Position numbers and translations under genes: made by a program. A stretch of 64,000 nucleotides of DNA from CADEDV01 sp036383515. GTDB taxonomy: Bacteria; Bacteroidota; Bacteroidia; Chitinophagales; Chitinophagaceae. This document shows positions 6,582 through 15,544 of the stretch, piece after piece. The stretch spans positions 1 to 64,000 of the forward strand of contig DASVOE010000055.1 of NCBI GenBank assembly GCA_036383515.1, read 5' to 3'. Below the pieces are notes generated by a model. It did no database searches, was not told where the DNA came from, and worked only from the letters and a program-made list of their open reading frames with translations. Each line of letters opens with the position of its first letter. The first letter of the stretch is position 1.

Positions 6582-7847
6582 ATGAGAAAATATTTTCTTT
6601 TATCCCTCTGCTTATTCCTGTTTGCATTGTGCCATGCACAGCAAACCGATAAATATATTTTATTAAAACCCGACCGTGTATTTGATGGTGAGACAATGCA
6701 TACGGGTTGGGTAGTTCTGGTTAAAAACGACACCATCATCCAGGTGGGGGAAATGCGTTTTAAATTACCGGCGATTACTGAACTGGTAGAGTTAAAAGGT
6801 TATACGCTATTGCCTGGTCTTATCGAAGGTCATTCCCATTTATTCCTTCATCCTTATAATGAAACACCATGGAATGACCAGGTGCTTAAAGAATCAAGAG
6901 CAGAAAGAACAGCCAGGGCAGTGAATCATGCGCAAAGTACATTGTTGGCCGGCTTTACTACAGTAAGAGATCTCGGTACTGAAGGAGCTATGTATGATGA
7001 TGCCGGCTTAAAAAAAGCAATTGAGAAAGGTATCATCCCGGGGCCAAGGATGATTGTTGCTACAAGAGCCATTGTTGCCAAAGGCACTTATGGGCCAAAA
7101 TCCGAATCACCTGATGTTGAATTACCACAGGGTGCGGAAGAAGTGGCCGGGTTAGAAGAATTAAGCAAAGCGATCCGGTCTCAAATAGGACATGGCGCAG
7201 ATCTTATTAAAGTATATGCTGATTACCGGTATGGCCCGGATGGCGAAGCAAGACCAACTTTCAGCGACCTGGAATTGCAATGGCTGGTGGGTAATACAGT
7301 CAGTAGCGGAAGGAAAGCAGTAGCACATGCTGTTACGCCGGAGGGAATGACAAGAGCTATCAATGCCGGTATATCTACCATTGAACATGGTGACAATGGC
7401 ACCGAAGAAGTATTTAAACTCATGAAAGCAAAAGGAGTGGCCCTATGTCCTACCATTGCAGCCAGCAATGCCATAGAAGAATATAAAGGATGGAGAAAAG
7501 GAATTGATCCAGACCCTGATCGCATCCTTCAAAAGAAAAAAAGTTTTGCTGCAGCACTAAAAGCCGGCGTTACGATTTGTATGGGCGGCGATGTGGGTGT
7601 GTTTGCACATGGCGATAATGCAAGAGAAATGGAAATGATGGTGGAATATGGAATGACGCCAACCGATGTTCTACGATCAGCGACTTCTATCAATGCGGAT
7701 GTGTTTGGTTATGGTCATAAGATCGGCAGGATCAAAAAAGGATTATTGGCGGACATGATTGCAGTAGAAGGCGACCCTTCCATCGACATAAAAAATATCA
7801 GAAAGATCAAACTGGTGATGAAGAATGGAATAATTTATAAGCAATAA
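6582..7847 (+). CDS. Secreted amidohydrolase-family protein (imidazolonepropionase/prolidase-like)
   Basis: The frame is open from 6507, but the natural start is the ATG at 6582, which gives a signal peptide (MRKYFLLSLCLFLFALCHAQ) and a 421-residue protein. Amidohydrolase signatures: LLPGLIEGHSHLF with metal ligands His84 and His86, FTTVRDLGT, GADLIKVYADY with the Lys that can be carboxylated, AVAHAV, GISTIEHG, MGGDVGVFAHG with a catalytic Asp, and ATSINADVFG..IGRIKKGLLADMIAVEGDP. This subgroup includes periplasmic Xaa-Pro dipeptidases and related hydrolases of N-acyl or dipeptide substrates. The exact substrate cannot be read off. Confidence 0.88.
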   Translation: MRKYFLLSLCLFLFALCHAQQTDKYILLKPDRVFDGETMHTGWVVLVKNDTIIQVGEMRFKLPAITELVELKGYTLLPGLIEGHSHLFLHPYNETPWNDQVLKESRAERTARAVNHAQSTLLAGFTTVRDLGTEGAMYDDAGLKKAIEKGIIPGPRMIVATRAIVAKGTYGPKSESPDVELPQGAEEVAGLEELSKAIRSQIGHGADLIKVYADYRYGPDGEARPTFSDLELQWLVGNTVSSGRKAVAHAVTPEGMTRAINAGISTIEHGDNGTEEVFKLMKAKGVALCPTIAASNAIEEYKGWRKGIDPDPDRILQKKKSFAAALKAGVTICMGGDVGVFAHGDNAREMEMMVEYGMTPTDVLRSATSINADVFGYGHKIGRIKKGLLADMIAVEGDPSIDIKNIRKIKLVMKNGIIYKQ

Positions 7848-8027
7848 TTATTTTGCCCGTCCTGCTGTTTTACGGAAAAAACACCGCTTCCTTGCCTACT
7901 GCACAACGAACAATATTACTCCAAACCTCCCCGAAAGACCATCCGGGACTGCTTTCGCTTATTTTTATACCAGCGGTGATGCCGCCATCCTATTTGTTGT
8001 TACCTTAACGACTTAAAATTTTACCAC

Positions 8028-10475
8028 ATGCACATCCAAAAATTCCTGCTTTTTGTTTTTTTCCTGTCGTTCAATTTAAGTGTTAGTGCACAGGACGACG
8101 CTTCCTACAAAACACCACCTAAAGACATTGCCGATATGTTGCTGGCAAAACCCACTCCCAATATCAGCATTGATGATAAAGGAGAATGGATATTATTTAC
8201 CGAAAGCAGCAGCTACCCTTCAGTGGAAGAACTGGCCCGCCCTGAGTTGAAAATTGCCGGTATGCGCATTAATCCTGCCAACTATGCCTCCAGTCGCCAG
8301 AATTTTATCAATAACCTGTATTTGAAGAACATGGCTACTGATAAAGAGTTTAAGGTAGAAGGACTTCCTTCCCCCCTCTATGCAGGCAGCATCAGTTGGA
8401 GCCCTGATTATAAAAAGATCGCTTTCACACATACTACCTCTTCCAAAGTGGATCTCTATGTGCTAGACATTGCCACAAAAAAAGCAACCAAAATAAACAA
8501 GACCGCCTTGAATGCATTGATGGGGTCCTATCAATGGTATAATAACACAACGCTGCTATACCGCACTACGTTAAAACCTGCATCGGCAGCACCTCCCAAA
8601 TCATTAATACCAAAAGGACCTACCACGCAGGAAAATTATGGCAAAGCTTCTCCCCGGCCTACTTTCCAGGACATGATCAAAAGCCCGTATGATGAAGAGC
8701 TTTTTTCTTTTTATACCACAGCACAATTAGTAAAAAACGTAAACGGTGTTGAAACGAAGATTGGTCAACCTAATATTTATAGCCAGGTCAGTGTATCACC
8801 TGATAAAAAATATATGTTGCTTCGTACCCTGAAAAAACCTTTTTCCTATCTCGTGCCGGCACAGGGTTTCCCTACTACGGTGCTGATCACAGATATGAAT
8901 GGAAAAGTGATCAAACAGGTAGCTGACCTTCCTTCTGCAGAAACAGCACCCGGAGGAAATGACAATGTGCAACTGGTACCACGCAGTTTTGAATGGAGAG
9001 ATGACGAAGCTGCTACACTTGTATGGTGCCAGCCATTGGATAGCGGCATGATTAAAAAGAAAGCTGAATACCGCGATGCCGTGTATGCACAGGCTGCTCC
9101 TTTTACGGAACAACCGAAAGAATTATTTAAAACAAAAATGCGTTACCGCAATACGACCTGGGGTGATAAAAACCTGGCATTGGTAACAGAAGGACTTACA
9201 GGCAAGCAAACCGTACAGGTGGATCGTTACAATCCCTCTACCGGTAATTTTGAAATGCTGATCAGCCGCAATACAACCGATGCTTATTCCAACCCCGGTT
9301 TCCCTGTTACTGATAAAAATCAATATGACAGGGAGGTAATCAAAACTATTGATAATGGCAATAAGATTTTAATGAATAATCCCGTGGGCAGTTCACCGGA
9401 AGGTGACCTTCCTTTTCTCGCCGTGTTTGATCTCAACAGTAAAAAATCAACTATTGTATGGCGATGCCAGCAGGGGTATTTTGAAGCAGTGTCAAAAGTG
9501 ATGGATGCTGATAAACTGGAACTGCTCACAAGAAGAGAAAGCGAAAAGGAAATGCCAAACTACTGGATCAAAAATTTAAAATTAAAAATAGCTGATCGCC
9601 AGTTAACTCATTTTACCAATCCCTATCCGCAACTCGAAGGTGTAACCAAAGAAAAGATAAAATATAAAAGAGCCGATGGCGTTGATCTCACCGGCGATCT
9701 TTATTTACCCAAAGGATATGATGCAAAAAAAGATGGCAAGCTCCCGGTATTTATCTGGGCTTATCCTGCCGAATATAATTCAGCGGCTGATGCGGCACAG
9801 ATACGTGGTAGTGAACATAAATTCACCCTGGTCAACTGGGGTTCACCGGTCTTTTATGTAACGCAGGGCTATGCAGTGCTCAACAATGCAGAGATGCCGA
9901 TCGTAGCAACGGACAAGGATAAAAAACCAAATGATAATTTTATTGACCAGTTAAAAATGAATGCAGAAGCTGCTATCAACGTACTGGATTCGATGGGTGT
10001 GGGTGATAAAAACCGGGTAGCTGTAGGCGGACATAGCTATGGTGCATTTATGACGGCGAACTTACTGGCACATACCAATCTTTTCAAAGCCGGTATTGCC
10101 AGAAGCGGGGCTTATAACCGTTCGCTGACACCATTTGGTTTTCAAAATGAAGATCGCACTTACTGGCAGGCGCCAGAACTGTATAATGCGATGAGCCCAT
10201 TTAGTTATGCGGATAAAATAAAAACACCTTTGTTATTGATACATGGTGATGCTGATAATAATACTGGCACTTTTCCTATTCAGAGCGAAAGAATGTTCAA
10301 TGCTATTAAAGGACATGGTGGCACGGTAAAATACGTAAGCCTGCCGTATGAAAGTCATGGCTATGCCGGAAGAGAAAATCTTTTACATATGCTGAATGAG
10401 CAGTTTGCCTGGCTTGAAAAGTATGTGAAGAACGCGGAGAAGAAAAATGAAACGACGGAGAAGAAAGGGTTTTAG
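8028..10475 (+). CDS. Secreted S9-family serine peptidase (glutamyl endopeptidase-like)
   Basis: 815 residues: signal peptide (cleaved after SVSA near residue 21), a beta-propeller-like N-terminal domain up to ~530, and an alpha/beta-hydrolase domain. The catalytic triad is visible as Ser670 in GGHSYGAF, Asp743 in HGDADNNTG and His777 in ESHGY. The sequence AEMPIVATDKDKKPNDNFIDQL and the long propeller resemble the S9D glutamyl endopeptidase branch rather than classical prolyl oligopeptidase; this assignment is from memory of the family. It likely degrades peptides in the periplasm. A strong hairpin terminator follows at 10505. Confidence 0.9.
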   Translation: MHIQKFLLFVFFLSFNLSVSAQDDASYKTPPKDIADMLLAKPTPNISIDDKGEWILFTESSSYPSVEELARPELKIAGMRINPANYASSRQNFINNLYLKNMATDKEFKVEGLPSPLYAGSISWSPDYKKIAFTHTTSSKVDLYVLDIATKKATKINKTALNALMGSYQWYNNTTLLYRTTLKPASAAPPKSLIPKGPTTQENYGKASPRPTFQDMIKSPYDEELFSFYTTAQLVKNVNGVETKIGQPNIYSQVSVSPDKKYMLLRTLKKPFSYLVPAQGFPTTVLITDMNGKVIKQVADLPSAETAPGGNDNVQLVPRSFEWRDDEAATLVWCQPLDSGMIKKKAEYRDAVYAQAAPFTEQPKELFKTKMRYRNTTWGDKNLALVTEGLTGKQTVQVDRYNPSTGNFEMLISRNTTDAYSNPGFPVTDKNQYDREVIKTIDNGNKILMNNPVGSSPEGDLPFLAVFDLNSKKSTIVWRCQQGYFEAVSKVMDADKLELLTRRESEKEMPNYWIKNLKLKIADRQLTHFTNPYPQLEGVTKEKIKYKRADGVDLTGDLYLPKGYDAKKDGKLPVFIWAYPAEYNSAADAAQIRGSEHKFTLVNWGSPVFYVTQGYAVLNNAEMPIVATDKDKKPNDNFIDQLKMNAEAAINVLDSMGVGDKNRVAVGGHSYGAFMTANLLAHTNLFKAGIARSGAYNRSLTPFGFQNEDRTYWQAPELYNAMSPFSYADKIKTPLLLIHGDADNNTGTFPIQSERMFNAIKGHGGTVKYVSLPYESHGYAGRENLLHMLNEQFAWLEKYVKNAEKKNETTEKKGF

Positions 10476-10487
10476 TAAGAATTCAGC

Positions 10488-10547
10488 GTTGCATGGATTG
10501 TATTTGCGCTACTCAAATAGAGTAGCGCATTTTTTATTGAGTAATAG
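10488..10547 (+). terminator. Intrinsic terminator after the S9 peptidase; first copy of a duplicated ~60-bp unit
   Basis: TGCGCTACTC (10505-10514), loop AAATA and GAGTAGCGCA (10520-10529) form a perfect 10-bp stem followed by TTTTTT. The surrounding ~60 bp, from GTTGCATGGATTGT to GAGTAAT, recurs at 11700-11758 with few changes. Confidence 0.9.
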
Positions 10548-10623
10548 ATTTCCGGGTTATTTTGACATTTTTTTTAAACCTTTAAGTTTTAAAAATGTCT
10601 ACCCGGCACCAAAACAGATGACC

Positions 10624-11604
10624 ATGAAAAAAATCGCTGTAACTATTTTAACCAGCTTCAGTTTTATTGTTTTTATTCATTGTAAAAAACACAGCGCTCC
10701 GGTTGGAAATAGCAATAATAACATAATCACTACGCCAACATCGCTAATGGACTTTGGCACCGCGACTTATCGTGGCTTTCAGGGCGGGCTTTATCCTAAT
10801 GGCTCAAACCAAAGACCATCATCACATAATACCGCAGGCATCGCTATTGCTCAAAGCATTAAACCCCTGGATGCTGCGGGTTCAATAGATGAAACCAGCG
10901 GCAAAATTGTTTGGATATCTATTGGCATGTCTAACACTACCCAGGAAACACAGGCTTTTCTTCCTATCATGCAAACCTATGCTGGTAAAAATCTAAAACT
11001 GGTTTTGATAGATGGCGCAGAAGGAGGACAAGACATCAACGCAATAAATAATTCAACAGCTTCTTATTGGAATACTGTATCAAACAGGCTTACGACGGCG
11101 GGTGTAACGGCTGCACAGGTACAGGTAATTTGGTATAAAGAAGCGGAAGCGCAACCGACAGATACTTCATTTGCCACGTACCCCGATGCATTAAAAGAAA
11201 AATATAAATCAGTAATGCAGCTATTGAAAACAAAATTTACAAATTTAAAACTTGTGTATTTAAGCAACCGTATTTATGCTGGTTATGCAACCAGTAAATT
11301 AAACCCGGAACCATTTGCCTGGTACACTGGCTGGGCAGTTAAGCGTTTAATCGAAGCACAAATTAATGGAGATGCCTCACTAACCTTTTCTGGCAGCAAT
11401 CCAAAGTCTGCCTGGCTTGCATGGGGGCCTGAGTTGTGGGCTAATGGAACTACTCCGAGAAGTGATGGACTTACCTGGGTTGCTTCAGATTACCAATCCG
11501 ATGGTACGCATCCCGGAACAACCGGAAGGCAAAAAGTTGCTCAACTGCTTTTTCAGTTCTTCACTACTGATGAAACGACAAAGCCGTGGTTTTTAAAACC
11601 ATAG
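10624..11604 (+). CDS. SGNH/GDSL-like hydrolase lipoprotein
   Basis: The frame is open from 10447, but the first 58 codons overlap the previous gene and its terminator. Starting at the ATG at 10624 gives 326 residues with a lipoprotein signal (MKKIAVTILTSFSFIVFIHC, Cys20). Features: KIVWISIGMSNTTQE, which resembles the GDSL-type nucleophile block, LVLIDGAEGGQDI, LVYLSNRIYAGYA, and near the C-terminus SDGTHPG, the DxxH pair of the SGNH fold, followed by GRQKVAQLLFQFF. The family appears to be esterase-like; substrate unknown. Very similar direct repeats (terminator units) stand on both sides, so the gene may have arrived or been duplicated as a unit. Confidence 0.75.
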   Translation: MKKIAVTILTSFSFIVFIHCKKHSAPVGNSNNNIITTPTSLMDFGTATYRGFQGGLYPNGSNQRPSSHNTAGIAIAQSIKPLDAAGSIDETSGKIVWISIGMSNTTQETQAFLPIMQTYAGKNLKLVLIDGAEGGQDINAINNSTASYWNTVSNRLTTAGVTAAQVQVIWYKEAEAQPTDTSFATYPDALKEKYKSVMQLLKTKFTNLKLVYLSNRIYAGYATSKLNPEPFAWYTGWAVKRLIEAQINGDASLTFSGSNPKSAWLAWGPELWANGTTPRSDGLTWVASDYQSDGTHPGTTGRQKVAQLLFQFFTTDETTKPWFLKP

Positions 11605-11845
11605 CCTGCCATCAATATGAACAGTGTAAAAACAACTTTTTAATGGGCATGAGTCTCACTGCGTAAGTGAAGAAGTCAGAGAAGAAAACTTGTAAAAACA
11701 GTTGCGTGGATTGTATTTGCGCTACTCAAATAGAGTAGCGTATTTTTTATTAAGTAATTAAAGGAATATGTTGAAAAAATTGCTGGCGATTTACAAGTAG
11801 TGTATTTTAGCAGAAATACAACTGTTATCTGCTATTTTATTCCTC
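11605..11845. other. Intergenic patch holding a truncated palindromic repeat and a duplicated terminator
   Basis: No gene is seen. GAGTCTCACTGCGTAAG (11651-11667) matches the left end of the 140-bp palindromic repeat found three more times downstream. It runs directly into GTGAAGAAGTCAGAGAAGA, which resembles the last codons of the S9 peptidase gene, and then into the second terminator copy. Confidence 0.6.
11668..11758 (+). repeat. Second copy of the S9-peptidase 3' end plus terminator
   Basis: GTTGCGTGGATTGTATTTGC and the stem GCTACTC-AAATA-GAGTAGC with a T-tract repeat the sequence at 10488-10547 almost base for base. Upstream similarity (GTGAAGAA..GAGAAGAAAA) extends into what is, in the first copy, the end of the S9 peptidase coding sequence. 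The direct repeats enclose the SGNH lipoprotein gene. Confidence 0.8.
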
Positions 11846-12583
11846 ATGCGTTTTATAACAATCAGCACTTTGACACTTCTTATTTTCTCATGTAACAATT
11901 CAACGTATGATAGAGAAAATACCAAAGTTTCTATCAATGATACAGCCCAAAACGTTATGACCGACACAACTAAAAAAGATATTATTGAGCAAATAAGAGT
12001 TTCTATAAAAAGCGGCTTTTACGATAAAGAAGAAATTATTACAAACATTGAAGACTATCTGTATGAAATCCCTTTTGACCAAGACTGGACAAAACATCAA
12101 ATAGACAAAGCATATGCTGAACGTTTAAAAGAACAATCAATATGGTCTGCGGTTACTGACTTCGACAAGTTAGTTCAAGCATTTGACAGATTAAATTCGT
12201 CAGAAATTATAGCACTTCACAACGCTGGCATAACCAAGCAAGATGGAGAAGGTGACAGTAAAGAAATTCATGAGGACTTGCTTAAGAAAGGGATTAATAC
12301 AAAAGGGTTTTGTTATTACCATTGGCAAGACATAGAAAGAGTTATTGATGATGGATACTTATATATTGGTTTCGGCGACTTCAACAATGACGACAAAGAG
12401 GCTTTAGAAATCGGAAAGCAGGTCGCCTCGACACTTGAAAGCGAAGGCTTCAAACTAAATTGGGATAAAACGGTAGCAACCAGAATTGAGATAACAAATA
12501 TTAAATGGCAAAAAAGATTTGGAAACGACAACTGTAGTTATGACAGGACAAAAAAATTATTACGCAAATCAAAAATCGAGTGA
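11846..12583 (+). CDS. Lipoprotein with a DUF6891-like domain
   Basis: 245 residues with a short lipoprotein signal (MRFITISTLTLLIFSC, Cys16). The second half (about 120-240) reads ALHNAGITKQDGEG, KGFCYYHWQDIERVIDDG, YLYIGFGDF, ASTLESEGFKLNWDKT and IEITNIKWQKRF, a pattern I associate with the DUF6891 family (GFCYYHxQDxERA/V plus GLYxxFG). The function is unknown. It opens an accessory patch of orphan-like, apparently A/T-rich genes, each followed by a palindromic repeat. Confidence 0.7.
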   Translation: MRFITISTLTLLIFSCNNSTYDRENTKVSINDTAQNVMTDTTKKDIIEQIRVSIKSGFYDKEEIITNIEDYLYEIPFDQDWTKHQIDKAYAERLKEQSIWSAVTDFDKLVQAFDRLNSSEIIALHNAGITKQDGEGDSKEIHEDLLKKGINTKGFCYYHWQDIERVIDDGYLYIGFGDFNNDDKEALEIGKQVASTLESEGFKLNWDKTVATRIEITNIKWQKRFGNDNCSYDRTKKLLRKSKIE

Positions 12584-12650
12584 CGAAAAACGACAGGTAA
12601 TAGGCGAGACGAACATAAATCTCCGACTGACCGCAAAACCTTGTTCATTG

Positions 12651-12792
12651 TTTCTCAAACGAGACTCACTGCGCAGGCTTGTGCATAGGGTGGACTCGTC
12701 ATTGAATATAAATATTTCTCATGCTACGACGAATCCGGCCAACTAATATGTTTTATCAGCGAGAGTATCCTGACCGAGACTCGCCTGAGAAA
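12651..12792. repeat. Palindromic intergenic repeat, copy 1
   Basis: About 140 bp starting TTTCTCAAACGAGACTCAC and ending CGAGACTCGCCTGAGAAAT. The ends are imperfect inverted repeats of each other, and an inner pair (GACTCGTC / GACGAATC) nests inside. It aligns along its length with copies at 13644-13784 and 14775-14914, including CCAACTAATATG and TTTTATCAGCGAGAG. No reading frame is conserved between copies, so it is non-coding and MITE-like. Confidence 0.85.
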
Positions 12793-13010
12793 TAATAGGC
12801 AGTTACTTATTTTAAGACCGGCCTGCCGTTAGGGGTATAAGATCCAGGTCAGTAGCAGGAGCTTCAGGTGTCATTGTCCGCACTGACAATACGAAAAGAG
12901 AATACTAAAGTATTGAAATTCAATTTTAGAATCTTTGTATTTCCCATAGGAGTGCTGTATATTTAATTGTTAGCGGCAATGCTATATAGCATCATTCTGG
13001 TTGACACAAC

Positions 13011-13613
13011 ATGGAAAAGCCATTACCAAAGAAACAGTTTAAAAGAAAAGTAAGACAAGAGTTTATTGTCGGAGGGCTTGTCTTGTTGTTTGTTGCCGCA
13101 GGTGTGTATGTCAAAGGATGCTTTTCAAAGGATAGTAGTACTCAAACTCATCAAAATACAATTAACACAAACTCTGATTCAGCATCATCAAATACCACAA
13201 ACAATAAGGATGTAGAAATTAAGGGCGACCAAATTAATGCTGGACGTGACGCTAATGTTGACAAAAGAAAAGTTGAGGTTAAAGGAGATGCGTTTTTTGA
13301 CTCATCAAAGCAAATAAACAACTATCAGGGTTTAAGGCAAAGACACATTGATTTGTCTTTAATGAAAAAAATATTAGATAGTATCCCATCAAAAACAATC
13401 AAAATAGAAATTGCTGCTGGTGGTGGCAAAGAAGGCGAAAATTTGGGAAAAGAGATAAGCGACTACTTAGAAAAAAGAGGGTATAAAAAAGCAAAAATTA
13501 TATCGTGGAGCATGACTGGTAATTGGGATATAACAGAATATCATTTTGATGTAGCGGATAGTACATTCAGAATAGACATTCATCCACAAAGTAACGACCA
13601 ACAAATACATTAA
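13011..13613 (+). CDS. Single-pass membrane protein of unknown function
   Basis: 200 residues: a basic cytoplasmic head (KPLPKKQFKRKVRQ), one membrane segment at about 18-36 (EFIVGGLVLLFVAAGVYVKG), an S/T/N-rich linker, two similar motifs (VEIKGDQINAGRDANVD and VEVKGDAFFDSSKQIN) at about 67-105, and a C-terminal alpha/beta-looking domain (KTIKIEIAAGGGKEGENLGKEI). No family is recognised. It is in the orphan-gene patch, with palindromic repeats 220 bp upstream and 30 bp downstream. The 218-bp gap before it includes TTGTTAGCGGCAATGC and the small palindrome TGCTATATAGCA but no other gene. Confidence 0.65.
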   Translation: MEKPLPKKQFKRKVRQEFIVGGLVLLFVAAGVYVKGCFSKDSSTQTHQNTINTNSDSASSNTTNNKDVEIKGDQINAGRDANVDKRKVEVKGDAFFDSSKQINNYQGLRQRHIDLSLMKKILDSIPSKTIKIEIAAGGGKEGENLGKEISDYLEKRGYKKAKIISWSMTGNWDITEYHFDVADSTFRIDIHPQSNDQQIH

Positions 13614-13643
13614 CCAAGCAGAAAACCATAAGAAATGAAATGT

Positions 13644-13784
13644 TTCGGAGACGAGTCTCACTGCGTAGGTTTGTGCATAGGGTGGACTCGGCGTTAATAT
13701 GAGATTTCTCTCGCTAAGACAAGTCTGGCCAACTAACATGCTTTATCAGTAAGAGTATACTTGCCGAGACTCGCCTGGGAAAGA
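13644..13784. repeat. Palindromic intergenic repeat, copy 2
   Basis: Begins GACGAGTCTCACTGCGTAGG and ends CCGAGACTCGCCTGGGAAAG. The ends are inverted repeats, and the inner region GAGATTTCTCTC is shared with copy 3. It lies 30 bp after the stop codon of the preceding gene, in the same orientation as the other copies. Confidence 0.85.
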
Positions 13785-13911
13785 AGCAACTTTGTTTCTT
13801 AATTTTAGCAAAATATTTTCAATCGGCAGTGGTTGTGGGCGGGCCGAATTTTAAAGCCATACCTGCACAAAGCCCTGACGTTTGGCAGTAACCATAAAAC
13901 AAACCCCAAAT

Positions 13912-14760
13912 ATGAAGAGAGCACCGATTGTGTTAATGACACTTTTTAGCATTAGTGTTTTTGGGCAAGACAACCCCACTGAACTAGCTAACCCTATTGT
14001 TGATGAGGGAAAGAGACTTTATAAATCTGAAATGGCATCATGGTATGGCACTGATCTTTTTTTAGAAAGTTATAAGGACAGATCAAACATTGGTGGTTAT
14101 TTTTCATATTCTGACAATGGTATAGCAAAATGTATTTTCTTCTCGAAAACTGATAAACCGAAAGTGATCGGAACAATTTCTTTTGACAGTACATACAGTA
14201 CCAAAACTGCAAAGAAAGACTTAACCGAAAGAGAATTTACTTCAAGTGAGGGAGATCTTTATTCAATTAGAAAAACCGCCTTAGCTACTATAAACTCCGA
14301 CACCTTATTTAAGACCTATAAAAACACTAATCTGAATTTAATACCATTAATTAATGGCGGCGAAAAGAAAGTTTATGTCTTGACAGGACCACAACAGAAC
14401 GGCGTCGTTATTTTTGGGAATGACTATTTACTCACTTTTGACAATGAAAACAATTTAATCAACAAGAAACAGCTACATCAAAACATCATTCCTATTAATT
14501 ATGACGGCAAAGAAGGTAAGGAGATTGAAGGAACAATTCATTCCCATCTTCCAGAAACTGGCGACTTTATAACTGCGACAGACATTTGTACATTAATGTT
14601 ATACGAAAAATTTACAAAGTGGAAACAACACAACGTTGTCTCAAAAAATTACTTAAATATTTGGAATTGCTTGACCGACCAATTAGTTGTTATTCCAATG
14701 AATACTATTGACAAAATAAACAAAGACCAACAAAAAAGAAACAAGAATAAGGACAACTAG
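13912..14760 (+). CDS. Exported protein of unknown function
   Basis: The frame is open from 13882, but the ATG at 13912 gives a proper signal peptide (MKRAPIVLMTLFSISVFG, then QDNP) and 282 residues. The body contains LYKSEMASWYGTDLF, GGYFSYSDNGIAKCIFFS, KTAKKDLTEREF, VYVLTGPQQNGVVIFGNDYLLTFD and an IEGTIHSHLPETGDFITATDICTLMLYEKF segment. The C-terminus is very Lys/Asn-rich. I do not recognise a family. The HSHLP..TDI stretch could be read as metal-binding, but that is speculation. It lies between palindromic repeat copies 2 and 3. Confidence 0.65.
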   Translation: MKRAPIVLMTLFSISVFGQDNPTELANPIVDEGKRLYKSEMASWYGTDLFLESYKDRSNIGGYFSYSDNGIAKCIFFSKTDKPKVIGTISFDSTYSTKTAKKDLTEREFTSSEGDLYSIRKTALATINSDTLFKTYKNTNLNLIPLINGGEKKVYVLTGPQQNGVVIFGNDYLLTFDNENNLINKKQLHQNIIPINYDGKEGKEIEGTIHSHLPETGDFITATDICTLMLYEKFTKWKQHNVVSKNYLNIWNCLTDQLVVIPMNTIDKINKDQQKRNKNKDN

Positions 14761-14774
14761 AATGACTACCGTTT

Positions 14775-14914
14775 TGCAGACGAGTCTCACAGCGTAGGTT
14801 TGTGCGTAGGGTGAACTCGTCGTTGAATATGAGATTTCTCTCGCTACGGCGAGTCCAGCCAACTAATATTTTTTATCAGCGAGAAATATACTTGTCGAGA
14901 CTCGCCTGAGAAAG
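14775..14914. repeat. Palindromic intergenic repeat, copy 3
   Basis: GACGAGTCTC (14779-14788) pairs with GAGACTCGCC (14897-14906) at 9 of 10 positions, and the inner ACTCGTCG (14815-14822) pairs with CGGCGAGT (14847-14854) allowing one G-U. The element begins about 15 bp after the stop codon of the preceding gene and ends 25 bp before the next start codon. Confidence 0.85.
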
Positions 14915-14939
14915 AAAAAGCTTAAAAACTCTACATCAA

Positions 14940-15524
14940 ATGAAACTTCCGTTTACCATTTCTCTCATGCTGATATCTCTAATCTCTTTTTGCCAACTCA
15001 ATGACAGGGAAATCAGAGATTTAAAAACAGGTCGTATAAAAGATGATACCAGTTACGTTTATTGGCTTCCTTATAAAAAGGATAGCAGGTTTTTATTTAT
15101 CCAGGGCGCTAATAGCAACATGAGCCATAAAGGTGAGCTCTCCTTTGATTTTAAAATGAAAAAAGGTTCTCAGGTCTGCGCTTCCCGGAACGGAATAGTC
15201 ATAGCAACAAAAAGTGACAGTAATAAAGGAGGTCTGAAGGATGAATTCCTTAATGATGGCAATCACATAATCATTAAACATGAAGATGGAAGTGTTGCTC
15301 AATATTGGCACCTGGAACAAAATGGCGTGCTGGTAAAAGTCGGCGAACTCGTGCAGAAAGGTCAGCTAATTGCCTATTCCGGAAATACCGGTTATACAGC
15401 ATTTCCCCATTTGCATTTTCAAATAATTGACGTGAATGGAAAAGAAATATTACCAAGATTTCAAACCAAAAAAGGTATCATCTACTTAAGGCCGGGACGT
15501 TGGTTTAAAAGTGTAAACTATTAA
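14940..15524 (+). CDS. Exported M23-family (LytM-type) peptidase
   Basis: 194 residues with a signal peptide (cleavage near SFCQ). Zinc ligands of the M23 lysostaphin fold are visible: His63 and Asp70 in SHKGELSFDF, and PHLHF with His157/His159, plus His124 in YWHL. GNHIIIKHEDGSVAQYWHL and GQLIAYSGNTGYTAFPHLHF are the usual core strands. Such enzymes cut peptidoglycan cross-links or act in cell-wall remodelling; a free-standing single domain of this size may also be a secreted lysin. Last gene of the repeat-punctuated patch; converges on the truncated PAS gene. Confidence 0.9.
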   Translation: MKLPFTISLMLISLISFCQLNDREIRDLKTGRIKDDTSYVYWLPYKKDSRFLFIQGANSNMSHKGELSFDFKMKKGSQVCASRNGIVIATKSDSNKGGLKDEFLNDGNHIIIKHEDGSVAQYWHLEQNGVLVKVGELVQKGQLIAYSGNTGYTAFPHLHFQIIDVNGKEILPRFQTKKGIIYLRPGRWFKSVNY

Positions 15525-15544
15525 GCTAACCAAAACCATCCTTT

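Noticed and set aside
10447..10623. Extended N-terminus of the SGNH lipoprotein
   Set aside because: It covers the end of the S9 peptidase gene and a perfect intrinsic terminator; a lipoprotein signal starts at 10624.
12651..14914. Palindromic repeats as true integron attC sites
   Set aside because: No clear GTTRRRY/RYYYAAC core pair was found at the expected places, no IntI-type integrase or attI is in the window, and the spacing to the next start codon varies. Cassette-like behaviour remains only a hypothesis.
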